DNA of 64,000 nucleotides, taken from positions 2,976,001 to 3,040,000 of the forward strand of contig NZ_CP107939.1 in NCBI RefSeq assembly GCF_036046055.1, given 5' to 3'. Position numbers and translations under genes: made by a program. Source of the stretch: Nocardia sp. NBC_00403. GTDB lineage: Bacteria > Actinomycetota > Actinomycetes > Mycobacteriales > Mycobacteriaceae. Positions 51,114 through 60,315 of the stretch are shown in pieces. The notes under the pieces are model-generated. The model saw nothing but the letters and a program-made list of their open reading frames with translations, did not search any database and was not told the DNA's origin. Each line of letters opens with the position of its first letter. Positions within the stretch are counted from its first letter, which is position 1.

Positions 51114-51872
51114 TCAGCGGTCGGCGTGGCGTTGGCGTTCGCGCTCGGCGGCGGTGGCGAGGTAGTCGCCGAGTTCTCGGCGCAGGGTGACGTCGAGGGA
51201 GCGGGCCAGAGTGGTGTGCACCGAGGCGACAGCCAGCTCGCGCATTTTGTTGAGCATTGTTGTGGTGTCGGCGATTTCGCTGCTGGTCTCGGGGAGCCAG
51301 CCGGGGCCGTGTTCATCCACGATGTGTTGTTTGGCCGCGGTGATCATGAGCTGGGTGATGTCGTCGATCCGGTCGGCCACCTTGGCGTAGATCTCGATGA
51401 GGGTGCGCAGTTCGATGCCGTACTCGTGCAGTTCGGCGAACGAGGCCAGCAGTTGGGTGTCGGTGAACACCACGGTGTCGCCCTCGAACCGAACCAGTTT
51501 CATCTCCGCGAGCCGGTCGACGAGTTCGTCGGTGTCGGTGCCGAGGATGGTGCCGATGAGCTCGCGTGACACCTCGAAGGTCTCGTCCTTGGCCCAGGGG
51601 GCCGCCACCGCGTGCTGCAGGCCGAGCACCTCGGTGAGGTCTTTGCCGGTCTCCCAGCTGGTGATGAAGTCGGCGATGTGCGCGGTGGTGAAGCCGCGCT
51701 GCAGCAGCGCGTCGATCAGGCGCAGCCGCTCCAGGTGCGCGTCGTCGTAGATGCTGGCCCGCCCGTCTTTGCCCGCGGGCGGCGGCAGCAGGCCGCGTTC
51801 CTGGTAGGCGCGCACGTTGCGAGTGGTGGTGCCCGCGGCGCGAGCAAGGTCATCGATTCGGTACTCCGGCAT
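51114..51872 (-). CDS. MerR-family transcriptional regulator
   Basis: A 252-residue regulator. The N-terminal MerR winged helix is clear (EYRIDDLARAAGTTTRNVRA, YQERGLLPPP, then DDAHLERLRLIDALLQRGFT), residues ~3-72. The long C-terminal part is helical, lacks the metal-binding cysteines of MerR/CueR, and probably senses an organic ligand or acts as a dimer. ATG 51872 is chosen with GGGAGG about 9 bases upstream; GTG 51881 is possible. It lies upstream of, and on the same strand as, the repeat region; the mymA-like operon ends 95 bases before its start, so regulation of that operon is possible but unproven. Confidence 0.85.
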   Translation of the reverse strand: MPEYRIDDLARAAGTTTRNVRAYQERGLLPPPAGKDGRASIYDDAHLERLRLIDALLQRGFTTAHIADFITSWETGKDLTEVLGLQHAVAAPWAKDETFEVSRELIGTILGTDTDELVDRLAEMKLVRFEGDTVVFTDTQLLASFAELHEYGIELRTLIEIYAKVADRIDDITQLMITAAKQHIVDEHGPGWLPETSSEIADTTTMLNKMRELAVASVHTTLARSLDVTLRRELGDYLATAAERERQRHADR

Positions 51873-51976
51873 CGACCTCACCTCCCTCGCCCACAGCGGC
51901 GCCGGTCTGCCGGCAGCCGAACAACACAGTCATCGATCGACCGAGTCTAACGTTCCGGCGGCCGGCGACCGCCACC

Positions 51977-53485
51977 TCAGGAGACCGCCGCGATCCGTGG
52001 CGTCCGTGTATCGGCGGGCACGACGTTGTAGTCGTCGAGGTCGACCGTCCGCAGCTGATTGACGTACTGCGTCGCGAAGCCCGGGTACATGGTTGCGTTG
52101 AATCCGTCCTCGGTGAGATACCAACTGCGGCAGCCCGAGTTCCACGTGGTTCCGGTGAGCCGCCGCTGCATTCCCGCGTTGTAGCGGTCCTGTCGGTCGC
52201 GCCGCACATCGAGTATCCGCAGATTCCTGTCGAGAATGGTCTCGATCGCACCGACCAGGTAATTGATCTGCGCTTCCATATAGACCAGCGCCGAGTTGTG
52301 GCCGGGGCCGGAATTCGGGCCGAAGGTGAAGAAGAGGTTCGGATACCCGGATACCGCAATGCTCTTGTACGCGTAAGCGCCGCGCTGCCATTCCTCGGCG
52401 AGCACCCGGCCGTCGCGTCCGGTGATCGGGATCGGTGTGCCGGTTTTGGAGACATCGAATCCGGTGGCGAAGACGATGCAATCCGCTCGGTGCTCAACAC
52501 CTTCCGCGGTCCGAATGCCGTGCTCGGCGATACGGGCGATCGGCCAGGTGATCAGTGTGCAATTGTCCTGTTGCAACGCCGGGTAGTAGTCATCGGTCAT
52601 CAGCAGTCGCTTGCAGCCCGCTCGGAAGTCCGGGGTGAGTTGTCGTCGCAGCCACGGATCCTTCACCTGCCGATGCAGCTGGGCCCGGCCGACGAGCTCG
52701 ACCGCCCTGGTCAACGGCGTATTCCAGACGACACCGAGCGCGACCGACTCGTGCCCGTAGAACCAGGCCCGCCTGGCCAGGTTCTCGGCGGCGGGCACCC
52801 GCCGGTAGAGCTCTTTGGTCAGTGCGTTGGTGCGCCGATTGACTCGCGGCAGCACCCAGCCCGGCGTCCGCTGGAACACCTTCACCGAGGCTGCCTTGTC
52901 GACGAGTTCCGGAATGATCTGCACCGCGCTGGCCCCGGTGCCGACCACCGCGACCTTCTTGCCGGTGAAGTCGTAGTCGTGATCCCAGCGAGCGCTATGG
53001 ATTTTGTGGCCCTGATAGTTCTCCAGCCCGGGAATGGCGGGAAAGCTGGCATTGGCCAGTGGTCCGGAGGCCAGCACCACCGTGCGAGCATGGACGGCAT
53101 CCGGCCGGCCCTCGACGGTGATGTCCCATCGCCCGGCCGTTTCGTCGAACACGATGCCGGTGATGTTGTGGCCGAACCGGAAATGGCTGTGCAGCCCGAA
53201 CTCCGCGGCCATCGACTCGATGTACCCGAGGATCTCGTCGCTCCCGGAATACGTGTGCGACCAGTTCGGGTTCGGCGCGAAACTATAGGAGTACAGCCGC
53301 GACGGAATGTCGCAAGCCGCACCGGGATAGGTGTTGTCGCGCCAGGTGCCGCCGATCGCCGTGCCGCGTTCGAAGATCGCGAAATCGCTGATCCCGTACT
53401 GCTTCAAGCGAATTGCGGTGCCGATGCCGGCGAACCCGCCGCCTATCACAGCGACGTCGAGGGTCTTGGTGCTCATTGTGCTCAC
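51977..53485 (-). CDS. FAD-containing monooxygenase (Baeyer-Villiger type, MymA-like)
   Basis: A ~500-residue flavoprotein. The N-terminal FAD motif VAVIGGGFAGIGTAIRLKQY, a TYPGAACDIPSRLYSYSF region, the BVMO-like fingerprint NYQGHKIHSARWDHD, a second Rossmann motif VAVVGTGASAVQIIPEL, and DCIVFATGFD near the C-terminus are all present. It matches Rv3083 (MymA)-type enzymes. The GTG at 53485 overlaps the stop of the di-iron gene (GTGA); ATG 53476 is a possible start. Last gene of the mymA-like operon. In mycobacteria the mymA operon is linked to cell-envelope lipid maintenance at acid pH; substrate here unknown. Confidence 0.88.
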   Translation of the reverse strand: MSTMSTKTLDVAVIGGGFAGIGTAIRLKQYGISDFAIFERGTAIGGTWRDNTYPGAACDIPSRLYSYSFAPNPNWSHTYSGSDEILGYIESMAAEFGLHSHFRFGHNITGIVFDETAGRWDITVEGRPDAVHARTVVLASGPLANASFPAIPGLENYQGHKIHSARWDHDYDFTGKKVAVVGTGASAVQIIPELVDKAASVKVFQRTPGWVLPRVNRRTNALTKELYRRVPAAENLARRAWFYGHESVALGVVWNTPLTRAVELVGRAQLHRQVKDPWLRRQLTPDFRAGCKRLLMTDDYYPALQQDNCTLITWPIARIAEHGIRTAEGVEHRADCIVFATGFDVSKTGTPIPITGRDGRVLAEEWQRGAYAYKSIAVSGYPNLFFTFGPNSGPGHNSALVYMEAQINYLVGAIETILDRNLRILDVRRDRQDRYNAGMQRRLTGTTWNSGCRSWYLTEDGFNATMYPGFATQYVNQLRTVDLDDYNVVPADTRTPRIAAVS

Positions 53486-54408
53486 GCCGCAGGCTCGTAG
53501 GTGAGTTCCTTCGACCAGGTCGGCTGCGGCCGCAGCAGCCGCTCGGGGACCCGGGCAGTGATCTTGACCAGCGCGTCGGCCACCAGATGGTAGGGATGAT
53601 CGCGGTTGATCACCCAACCGCCATGCATCTTGACCAGCTGGTACATCGGCAGCCGTCGTGCGAATTCGCTACGCTCACCGACATTCGCGTAACGCTTGAG
53701 TGCGGCGTACAGCTTCTCCTCGTCGACACCCATCTCCACGATGTTGTCGCGCATCTTGTTCAGCAGCGGCACGTAGCTCAATACTCCGATGAGCAGCGAA
53801 GGCTTGGCCCAGCCACCGACCAGATCGACGAGCAGTTTACGCAGCGTGGCGTGGCCGAGCAGATCCATCACCGCGAAATCCACGGCGAGATGCCGTGATT
53901 CGTCGGCATTGATCTTCTTGAACACCTCCTGGCAGATCGGGTCCTCGATCTCGTCCATGATGAACTTGACCAGCGCGCCGTCCAGAGTCACCTCGAGCAT
54001 CGGGATCACGGTGCCGAGGAACGACAACGACATGTCGTCGGAGTACTTGTCGAGGAAGTCGATGACCAGCTTGACGTTCACATTCGGCTGCGGGATCTTG
54101 TCACCGTCGAGCATGCCCCAGCGCCGCATCAGCGCGAGCTCGGCATTGGCGTGCTTCTGCTCCTCGGCGTGGAAGTAGCGGTAGATCTCGCGCAGCGTCT
54201 CGGTGGGCGCCTTCTTCGCCATTGCCGCGAAGCCGCGCGCGCCGACATTCTCGATCCACATCAGGTCGGCCATGAAAGGCTGGAGCTTGGCGTGCAGTTC
54301 GGGCGAGATCGTCTCCGCGCCGGGGGCGTCCCAGTCGATATCGGCCAGCGCCCACTGCCGATCCTTGATCTTGCGGAGCATGTCGTCGAAGTCCATAGCG
54401 GTCGCCAT
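53482..54408 (-). CDS. Ferritin-like di-iron protein/metal-dependent hydrolase family
   Basis: A 308-residue helical protein. The iron-ligand motifs are visible: YFHAEEQKHANAE (EExxH) around 71-83 and INADESRHLAVD (ExxH) around 174-185. This fold occurs in di-iron oxidases, and such proteins often sit beside flavin monooxygenases in actinobacteria. It may oxidise the same lipid-like substrate as the operon's monooxygenase, or act as a hydrolase; the sequence does not decide. It starts at 54408, 1 base after the SDR stop, and overlaps the monooxygenase start. The described mycobacterial mymA operon does not have this gene in this position. Confidence 0.72.
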   Translation of the reverse strand: MATAMDFDDMLRKIKDRQWALADIDWDAPGAETISPELHAKLQPFMADLMWIENVGARGFAAMAKKAPTETLREIYRYFHAEEQKHANAELALMRRWGMLDGDKIPQPNVNVKLVIDFLDKYSDDMSLSFLGTVIPMLEVTLDGALVKFIMDEIEDPICQEVFKKINADESRHLAVDFAVMDLLGHATLRKLLVDLVGGWAKPSLLIGVLSYVPLLNKMRDNIVEMGVDEEKLYAALKRYANVGERSEFARRLPMYQLVKMHGGWVINRDHPYHLVADALVKITARVPERLLRPQPTWSKELTYEPAA

Positions 54409-54409
54409 G

Positions 54410-55315
54410 TCAGACTCCTGTCTTGTCGGTGACCGTGACACGGTCGGTGGTGGTCGAGTTCTCCTGTGGCAGTAGTCGATCCAGGAGGCCGAGGGCATAG
54501 GTGTATTGGGCGGGGAAGTAGCGCTTGAGCCGCCACACGAGGTGTGCGTCCAGCTGCGGAAGCACATACAGCTGGCCGCGGTCGTGCGCGTCGAGGGTGG
54601 TGCGCGCGACCTGCTCGGGGGAGAAGCCGGTCCAACGCATGAGGGTGTCGGCCAGTCGGGTCGCCTCCTGCGTAATGCGACCGTCGCGAGCGACATTGGT
54701 CTTGACGAAGGTCGGGCACAGTACGGTGACCGCAACGCCGGTGCCGCTCATTTCGGCGGCCATCGTCTCCGACAGTGACATCACCGCGGCCTTGGACGTG
54801 TTGTAGACGGCCATCGAGGGGGCGGCAGCGAACCCGGCCGCCGAGGCCACGTTGATGATGCCGCCGCGTCCGGCCGCGCGCAGTTGCGGCGCGAAGATCT
54901 CGCAGCCGTGCACGACGCCCCACAGGTTGATGCCGAGCGCCCATTCCCAGTCGTCGAATCCGATATCTCCGACGTGCTTTCCGCCGATGCCGACGCCGGC
55001 ATTGTTGATCACCAGCGTGACAGGGCGCTCGAAGAGCGATTCGGCGAAGCGCGCAAGGATCTCCACGTCTTCCCTGCTGGCGACATCGCATCGGAACGCA
55101 TGCGCCACACCAGGGTGTTTGCGTTCGATGAGGGCGACGGTCTCCTCCGCACGTGCCTCATCGATGTCGGCACAGATCACTTGCCCACCGCGGTCGGCGA
55201 TTTCGAGCGCGAAGGCGCGGCCGATGCCGCTGCCGGCGCCCGTCACCACGGCTTGGGCCCCGTGGGTGCGGCGCGAGCGGATACCCAGGGGAATGAGTCT
55301 CTCCAGTCCGAACAT
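54410..55315 (-). CDS. Short-chain dehydrogenase/reductase
   Basis: A 301-residue classical SDR. It has VVTGAGSGIGRAFALEIADR, VINNAGVGIGGKH, a catalytic Ser in NVASAAGF and the YNTSKAAV active-site Tyr/Lys. A C-terminal extension of ~60 residues is amphipathic and may touch the membrane (LKRYFPAQYTYALGLLDRLL). It corresponds to the SadH-like enzyme of mymA-type operons. One base separates it from both neighbouring genes, so translation is coupled. It is probably an alcohol or ketone dehydrogenase for a lipid or steroid-like substrate. Confidence 0.88.
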   Translation of the reverse strand: MFGLERLIPLGIRSRRTHGAQAVVTGAGSGIGRAFALEIADRGGQVICADIDEARAEETVALIERKHPGVAHAFRCDVASREDVEILARFAESLFERPVTLVINNAGVGIGGKHVGDIGFDDWEWALGINLWGVVHGCEIFAPQLRAAGRGGIINVASAAGFAAAPSMAVYNTSKAAVMSLSETMAAEMSGTGVAVTVLCPTFVKTNVARDGRITQEATRLADTLMRWTGFSPEQVARTTLDAHDRGQLYVLPQLDAHLVWRLKRYFPAQYTYALGLLDRLLPQENSTTTDRVTVTDKTGV

Positions 55316-55316
55316 G

Positions 55317-56306
55317 TCAGCTCACCTTTTCCGAGACGGTGGTGGGGAAAACCATTGCGGCGCGCAGGAAGTCGGCGACCCGGTCCAGTGCACGGTCGGC
55401 CTCGGGAGCGAGCAGCGGCAGAGCCTGGAACACGTGCACCTGGCCCGGCCAGATCTCGAGTTCGCAGCTGCCGCCCGCGGCGCGCACCATGTCGTGCAGG
55501 TGTCGCGCGTCGGCACTGAGCATTTCGGTGCCGCCGGCCTGCACCAACATCGGTGGCAGCGCCGTGCCGGGTGGCACCCGCAACCGCAGCCGGGGTGCGT
55601 CGGCGGGCAGGCCTCGGGTGTAGGCGTGGGGCAGCCTGCTCGCCGCACGTGCCGAGATGATCGGATCCCGTTGGCGCCGTTCCTGTTCGGCGGCCAGCCC
55701 GAGGGTGAGATCGATCAGTGGCGAGAACATGGCGACCGCAGCGGGCTGTGGCCTTGCCCGGCGGCCGTTTTCGATCAGCAGATCGAGTGCCAGATGCCCG
55801 CCCGCCGAATCGCACGCGATCACCAGATCTCGCGGGGCGATGCCGCGGTCGAGCAGCCACCGATATCCTGCCTCGACATCGTCGGCGGCGGCAGGAAACC
55901 GATGCTCCGGCGCAAGCCGGTAGTCGGTGAGGAAGACCGGCAGCCCGGTCTTCTTCGACAGCTGCGAGGCAAGTCCGCGATGGGTGCGGGCCGAGCACAG
56001 CACGTATCCGCTGCCGTGAATGTAGTAGATGGCACGCTTGCCGAAATCGACGCCGGGCGCTCGCACCCATTCGCCGCGGACCGCACCGGATCGGACCTGG
56101 GTGACGGCGGTGCCGCGCAGCGGTGGCCCCGCCGCGGCCATGACGGTCGCGATCAGCTTCCGGGCGAACCAGATGCCGGGGGCGTTCATCGGCACCACAT
56201 TGTTCAGTGGCCGCATCCCGATCTCCGCTGCCGTGGCAGCGAGCCGGGACCGCGCGGACGGCGCCGAGGGAACGCCGGGGACCGAGGTCCTCATTGACCT
56301 TGTCAT
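55317..56306 (-). CDS. Alpha/beta hydrolase, hormone-sensitive-lipase family (LipR-like)
   Basis: A 329-residue esterase of the HSL/acetyl-hydrolase group. The oxyanion motif is HGSG (YYIHGSGYVLCSARTH), slightly off the usual HGGG. The nucleophile is in ACDSAGGHLAL, the Asp in the MLSADARHL region, and the His in WPGQVHVFQ. It is related to LipR (Rv3084). First gene of the mymA-like operon, directly behind an operator-like inverted repeat. The start is uncertain: ATG 56306 has no good ribosome-binding site, while ATG 56294 has AAGG about 4 bases upstream. Confidence 0.83.
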   Translation of the reverse strand: MTRSMRTSVPGVPSAPSARSRLAATAAEIGMRPLNNVVPMNAPGIWFARKLIATVMAAAGPPLRGTAVTQVRSGAVRGEWVRAPGVDFGKRAIYYIHGSGYVLCSARTHRGLASQLSKKTGLPVFLTDYRLAPEHRFPAAADDVEAGYRWLLDRGIAPRDLVIACDSAGGHLALDLLIENGRRARPQPAAVAMFSPLIDLTLGLAAEQERRQRDPIISARAASRLPHAYTRGLPADAPRLRLRVPPGTALPPMLVQAGGTEMLSADARHLHDMVRAAGGSCELEIWPGQVHVFQALPLLAPEADRALDRVADFLRAAMVFPTTVSEKVS

Positions 56307-56665
56307 GCATTGAGAGTCATCTATGAATGTGCCAGTTGTCAATGGTACATTCAAAAAAGGCTGATTGTGGTGGTTGGGCACAACTGTGAGGCTGCCCGGC
56401 ATCGGCTGGGCGCGGCTTCAGGGCATCAACGTGTCGAGTCGGCTCGCCGCCGCAATGTCGACGGCGCTCGACAGCACCCGCCTGTGCGCCGCCTTCCGAA
56501 CCGGTCACAGGCCGCGAGCACGGCCGACCCGCCGCAGGCCGGCGGGTGGCCGCCGAAAAGAGTTCAGCCGCCGGCTTCTCGAATAACAGGCCTGGTCGTC
56601 GCCGTCACTCGTCGTCCAGGCCGGACCACGTATCCCCAGGTGATGGGCGATCCGTCGGGTAGGCC
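56307..56665. other. 359-bp gap upstream of the mymA-like operon
   Basis: No gene supported. The left part holds the operon promoter with an inverted repeat at 56325-56352. The remainder, up to the end of the 2-hydroxyacid dehydrogenase gene, has no feature I recognise. A divergent VirS-like regulator, as in mycobacteria, is absent. Confidence 0.5.
56325..56352. promoter_or_regulatory. Operator-like inverted repeat before the mymA-like operon
   Basis: GAATGTGCCA (56325-56334) and TGGTACATTC (56343-56352) pair at 9 of 10 positions across an 8-base spacer. On the minus strand the spacer and arm contain TTGACA, a possible -35 box for the lipase gene. Confidence 0.6.
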
Positions 56666-57622
56666 TCAGTATCCGCGCTCGGTATCGATCGGGGCGAGCA
56701 GATCTCTGCCCTCGACGAACCGTGCGACATTCGCGGCGACATGGTCGGCGAAGGCCGCCAAGCGCAGTTGCGGCGGGTTCGAATCATGCGGGGTGACAAT
56801 GGCATTCGGCAGGACCCAAAGCGGATGGCCGTCGGGCAGCGGTTCCGGGTCGGTGACATCGAGGCCCGCGCCCGCGATCGCGCCCGATGCCAGCGCCGCG
56901 ACCAGCGCGTCGGTGTCGATCAGGCTGCCGCGGGCCACGTTGATGACCCAGGACGACGGCTTCAGCCGAGCCAGTTCCTCCGCACCGACCAGTCGCTCGG
57001 TGGCAGGTGTCGCCGGAGCGGCGATCACGACATGGTCGGTGCGCGACCATACCTTCCCGAGTTGGTCGGCGGCGATAGTCTCGATGGTGTCGGGGATCCC
57101 GGGGCCGGTCACCGGGCGGCCGGAACGGTTGACGGCGATGATGTGCGCGCCGAGCGGCACCAGCATGGGAATCAGGGCGCGGCCGATACCGCCTGCGCCG
57201 ATAATGGTGACGGTCTTGCCGCGCAAGGTGCCGACGTGTGGGAAGAAGTCCTGCTGCCGCCAGCTCGCCGCATGCAGGTGCTCGGGCAGGTAGCGCACGC
57301 CGGCCAGCAGCAGCATCAGCGCGTGCTCGGCCACGCTGGCGGCGAAAGCGCCTGCGGCGGAGGTGAATCGAATATCCGGGTGCCTGGCGAAGATGCCAGC
57401 GGTGAACCAGTCCTCGATACCGGCTGCGGGCAGCTGCACCCATTCGATGCGCTCGGGCAGTTCGTCGGGGAATTCGCCGGGGCCGCCGACCCAGATCAAT
57501 CCTCGGGCCTGCGCCAGTTCGGTCAGGGTGGCCCCGCCTTCGACGACTGCCTTCTGCAGCAGTGTCGGGGCGGGGGCGGCCGGGCCGATCGCGACTGGCA
57601 CCGGGAACTCGGGTCGGCTCAT
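56666..57622 (-). CDS. D-isomer-specific 2-hydroxyacid dehydrogenase
   Basis: A 318-residue NAD(P)-dependent dehydrogenase. The cofactor domain has TVTIIGAGGIGRALIPML (~135-152). The catalytic set is Arg in NVARGSLID, Glu in DVTDPEPLP and His in IVTPHDSN. It reduces a 2-oxo acid or oxidises a D-2-hydroxy acid; the substrate is not evident. The ATG at 57622 follows AGGAGG. It appears monocistronic, 176 bases from the broken polymerase-domain gene. Confidence 0.87.
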   Translation of the reverse strand: MSRPEFPVPVAIGPAAPAPTLLQKAVVEGGATLTELAQARGLIWVGGPGEFPDELPERIEWVQLPAAGIEDWFTAGIFARHPDIRFTSAAGAFAASVAEHALMLLLAGVRYLPEHLHAASWRQQDFFPHVGTLRGKTVTIIGAGGIGRALIPMLVPLGAHIIAVNRSGRPVTGPGIPDTIETIAADQLGKVWSRTDHVVIAAPATPATERLVGAEELARLKPSSWVINVARGSLIDTDALVAALASGAIAGAGLDVTDPEPLPDGHPLWVLPNAIVTPHDSNPPQLRLAAFADHVAANVARFVEGRDLLAPIDTERGY

Positions 57623-57798
57623 CTCGAGACCTCCTGCAGTAGGTACGACGGTGCGTTCGCGGTGAGGGTGGCGGCCCGCGGACTATTCGCGGGTGTCCAG
57701 AAGCGAAGGTAGCACCCGAGGCCGTCGGACCTCAGCGACAGAATCCGCGTGATCGTGATGGTCCCGGCGCTGGGGTCGTCCCGGGTCGGATCGGTCCG

Positions 57799-58407
57799 CT
57801 ACTGTTCGTCCAAGTCGACGTCGACGCCGTCGCGTTCCGCCCACTCCAGCAGCGGCTCGATGCGGAATATCGCATCGTCGATGCCCGCATGTAGGTCGCC
57901 GAGTTCGGCGTAGCGGGCGGGCACCGATTTCATGGTGAAGTCGTGCGGATCGACATCGGGGATTTCGTCCCAGCTGATCGGTGTGGACACGGTGGCCTCC
58001 GGCACACCGCGCACCGAATAGGCGGCCGCGATGGTGTGGTCGCGGGCATTCTGGTTGTAGTCGACGAACAGCAGTTTCGGATCGCGGTCTTTGCGCCACC
58101 ACGTGGTTGTCACGTCGTCGGGCGCCCGCCGCTCGACCTCTTTCGCGAACGCCAGCGCGGCCCGGCGCACCTGCTTGAAACCGAATTCGGGTGCGATGCG
58201 GACATATACGTGCAGACCCTTGCCCCCGGAAGTCTTCGGCCAGCCGACCGCGCCGAGCTCGTCGAGCACCTCGTGCACGACACCCGCCACGCGCTGGACC
58301 CGCGACCACGGACAATCCGGCATCGGATCGAGATCGATCCGCCATTCGTCCGGGAGCTCGGTGTCGGCGCGCCGCGAATTCCACGGATGGAACTCGACCG
58401 TCGACAT
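57799..58407 (-). pseudogene. LigD-type polymerase domain gene, 5' part displaced by the integrated element
   Basis: The ~200 visible residues are the C-terminal two thirds of a LigD/PolDom primase-polymerase (archaeo-eukaryotic primase fold) of bacterial end joining: TVEFHPWNSRRADTELPDEW, the metal-binding RIDLDP, TSGGKGLHVYVRI, WWRKDRD, FVDYNQNARDHTIAAAYSVR. Homology stops at about 58410. Normal proteins have ~100 further residues upstream, which should lie beyond the integrated element, outside the window. The ATG at 58407 is probably not an original start. The stop at 57799 is intact. Confidence 0.82.
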
Positions 58408-58448
58408 CTCTGTTGCCGGACTTATACAACATCTGACACCATATCCGT
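58395..58448. mobile_element. Probable attL junction
   Basis: Homology to the polymerase-domain gene ends near 58410 and the serine integrase begins at 58449, so the crossover lies in this stretch. The core dinucleotide cannot be fixed without the other end or an empty site. Confidence 0.6.
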
Positions 58449-60125
58449 GTGAGCAACGAGCATGTAGGTAAGCGGGTACTTGGCCGCATCCGGCTGAGCC
58501 GGGAAGCAGACGACGCAGGTACATCCGCCGAACGCCAGCGTGAGGCCATCGAAGCATGGGCCAAGATGCACGGCGCAACGGTGGTTGGTTGGGCTGTGGA
58601 CCTTGGCATATCAGGTGGCACCGACCCGTTCAAAACCCCGGAGCTGGGTGCATGGCTCAAGCCAGAACGGCTGATCGAGTGGGATGTGTTGGTGGGCTAC
58701 CGGTTAGACCGCATCTCGCGCCGACTCATCCCCTTGTCCACGCTGATCGAGTTTCTCCGCGACCGAGGTAAGTCCTTAGCCTCCACCTCCGAAGCGATCG
58801 ACCTAAGCACTTGGGCCGGTCGCTTGGTGGCTACGGTGCTCGCGATCGTCGCTGAAGGCGAGCTGGAGGCAGCGACCGAACGCAATCGGGGATCGCAAGC
58901 TAAGACCAGGCAGCTAGGCCGTCTGCATTCCGGGGTTGTGCCTTACGGCTACCAGCGTGTGAAGCTAGCCGAAGCTGATGAGATCTGGGGTGATGTAACC
59001 GCAGAGACCGCAGGTTGGTACGCGGTTATGGACCCTTCTCAGGCTGAGGTGATCCGCACACGGATGGTTGCACCACTGCTAGCCCGCAATTCTCCTAATT
59101 CGATTGCTACAGAACTCAACTCGGCTGAAATCCCAACTAAGTTCGGTAACCGCACCCGTGAAGGTGCGGACCACTCGGGCAAGTGGGATTCAACCGTAGT
59201 CCGGCGCATCCTCAGCTCTCCGGCTTTGCTCGGCTACGGGGTCCACAAAGGCAAGCCGATCACAGATGACGACGGGGTGCCGATCCAGCGTGCGGAGCCG
59301 ATCCTTACCCGTGAGGAGTTCGACCGGGTACAAGCTGCGCTGGAGTCTCGCAGCATCCGCCAATCACCTAGGGATCAGTCCACCAACCTGCTGTCCGGGG
59401 TGGCGTTCTGCGCCTTGTGTGACGGACCGCTGTATCGACAGGTCTATCGGACACGGAACGTCACGTACTACCGGTGCCCCAATGCCCAGGGCAAAGACTC
59501 CGAATGCGGATACAAGAACGTCCGGGCAGACAAGCTGTACGAGCACGCCGAGACAGCCTTCATGGAAGAAGTGGGAGACCTCGAGCGCGAAGACAAGGTG
59601 TTTATACCCGCCAGCGACCACACAGAGGCCCTAGAACGTGTCCGGGTAGCTCTCGCTACGGTTCGGCGCGAGAACGAGTTAGGACTGTACGAAGGTTCTC
59701 CAGATGAATACCTGGAGCGGGTACAGCGGTTGGTGGAACGAAAACGGCAGTTGGAGACGCTCCCAGCCGAGCCTGCACGGTTCGAATACCGTGGACTAGG
59801 CGAAACCTACGCCCAGGCATGGGAACGCATGTCGATTGAAGAACGTAGGGCGTTGATGATTGATGCAGGGTTCAAAGTACAGGCCGCCAACCCCTTCACT
59901 GTCGGACATTACCTACCTCTGGATATTCGGCACCGAGTACAGAACGATGGGAAACCGTCAGATTTACCAATGGAACAGTTGCGAGCCGAGTACGACGCTC
60001 GGACAGCGGAGAAGTACGGCCAGCCGCTAACGCCAGAGGAAGAAGAACTAGCGCAAAACCCGCACCCCGAATGGGACGCGTTCGCTTGGGAAAACCGACA
60101 CAAAGCTAGGAATAAAAAACAATAA
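58449..60125 (+). CDS. Large serine integrase
   Basis: A 558-residue large serine recombinase. The N-terminal resolvase domain (~10-160) has RIRLSREADDAGTSAERQRE with the nucleophile Ser, GYRLDRISRRL, and VATVLAIVAEGELEAATERN. The recombinase domain follows (YGYQRVKL, then VRRILSSPALLGYGVHKGKP), and a zinc-ribbon domain has CALC plus C...C in YYRCPNAQGKDSECGYKN, with a C-terminal coiled coil. GTG 58449 is the start, directly beside the attL junction, as usual for such elements. A bidirectional terminator follows the gene. It probably mediates integration into and excision from the polymerase-domain gene. Confidence 0.93.
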   Translation: MSNEHVGKRVLGRIRLSREADDAGTSAERQREAIEAWAKMHGATVVGWAVDLGISGGTDPFKTPELGAWLKPERLIEWDVLVGYRLDRISRRLIPLSTLIEFLRDRGKSLASTSEAIDLSTWAGRLVATVLAIVAEGELEAATERNRGSQAKTRQLGRLHSGVVPYGYQRVKLAEADEIWGDVTAETAGWYAVMDPSQAEVIRTRMVAPLLARNSPNSIATELNSAEIPTKFGNRTREGADHSGKWDSTVVRRILSSPALLGYGVHKGKPITDDDGVPIQRAEPILTREEFDRVQAALESRSIRQSPRDQSTNLLSGVAFCALCDGPLYRQVYRTRNVTYYRCPNAQGKDSECGYKNVRADKLYEHAETAFMEEVGDLEREDKVFIPASDHTEALERVRVALATVRRENELGLYEGSPDEYLERVQRLVERKRQLETLPAEPARFEYRGLGETYAQAWERMSIEERRALMIDAGFKVQAANPFTVGHYLPLDIRHRVQNDGKPSDLPMEQLRAEYDARTAEKYGQPLTPEEEELAQNPHPEWDAFAWENRHKARNKKQ

Positions 60126-60162
60126 CATTCTCAACGAGATGCATCTGATTGCCGAAGATATA

Positions 60163-60198
60163 CCCCCATAGGTTCGTCCGCACCGGTTCATATGGGGG
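60163..60198. repeat. Inverted repeat downstream of the integrase
   Basis: CCCCCATA (60163-60170) pairs perfectly with TATGGGGG (60191-60198) across a 20-base loop that repeats GGTTC. Role unknown: regulatory RNA structure or recombination accessory site. Confidence 0.55.
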
Positions 60199-60286
60199 GG
60201 GACGGCAAGTCGGCCTCTTGCGGGTCCGCGTAGCTGGCGCTGGCCTGAATGGGGGTGGACGAAATTCAGATGAACTGAACCAAGAA

Positions 60287-60315
60287 ATGCCCCCCTTATC
60301 GGAGGGGGCATTTTC
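60287..60315. terminator. Bidirectional terminator after the integrase
   Basis: A stem of about 8 GC-rich pairs (60287-60294 with 60304-60311) with A and T tracts on either side lies between the integrase gene and a convergent small gene. Confidence 0.8.

Noticed and set aside
56310..57293. A 327-codon + strand frame, considered as a divergent regulator (VirS-like)
   Set aside because: No helix-turn-helix motif; most of it is antisense to the 2-hydroxyacid dehydrogenase gene.
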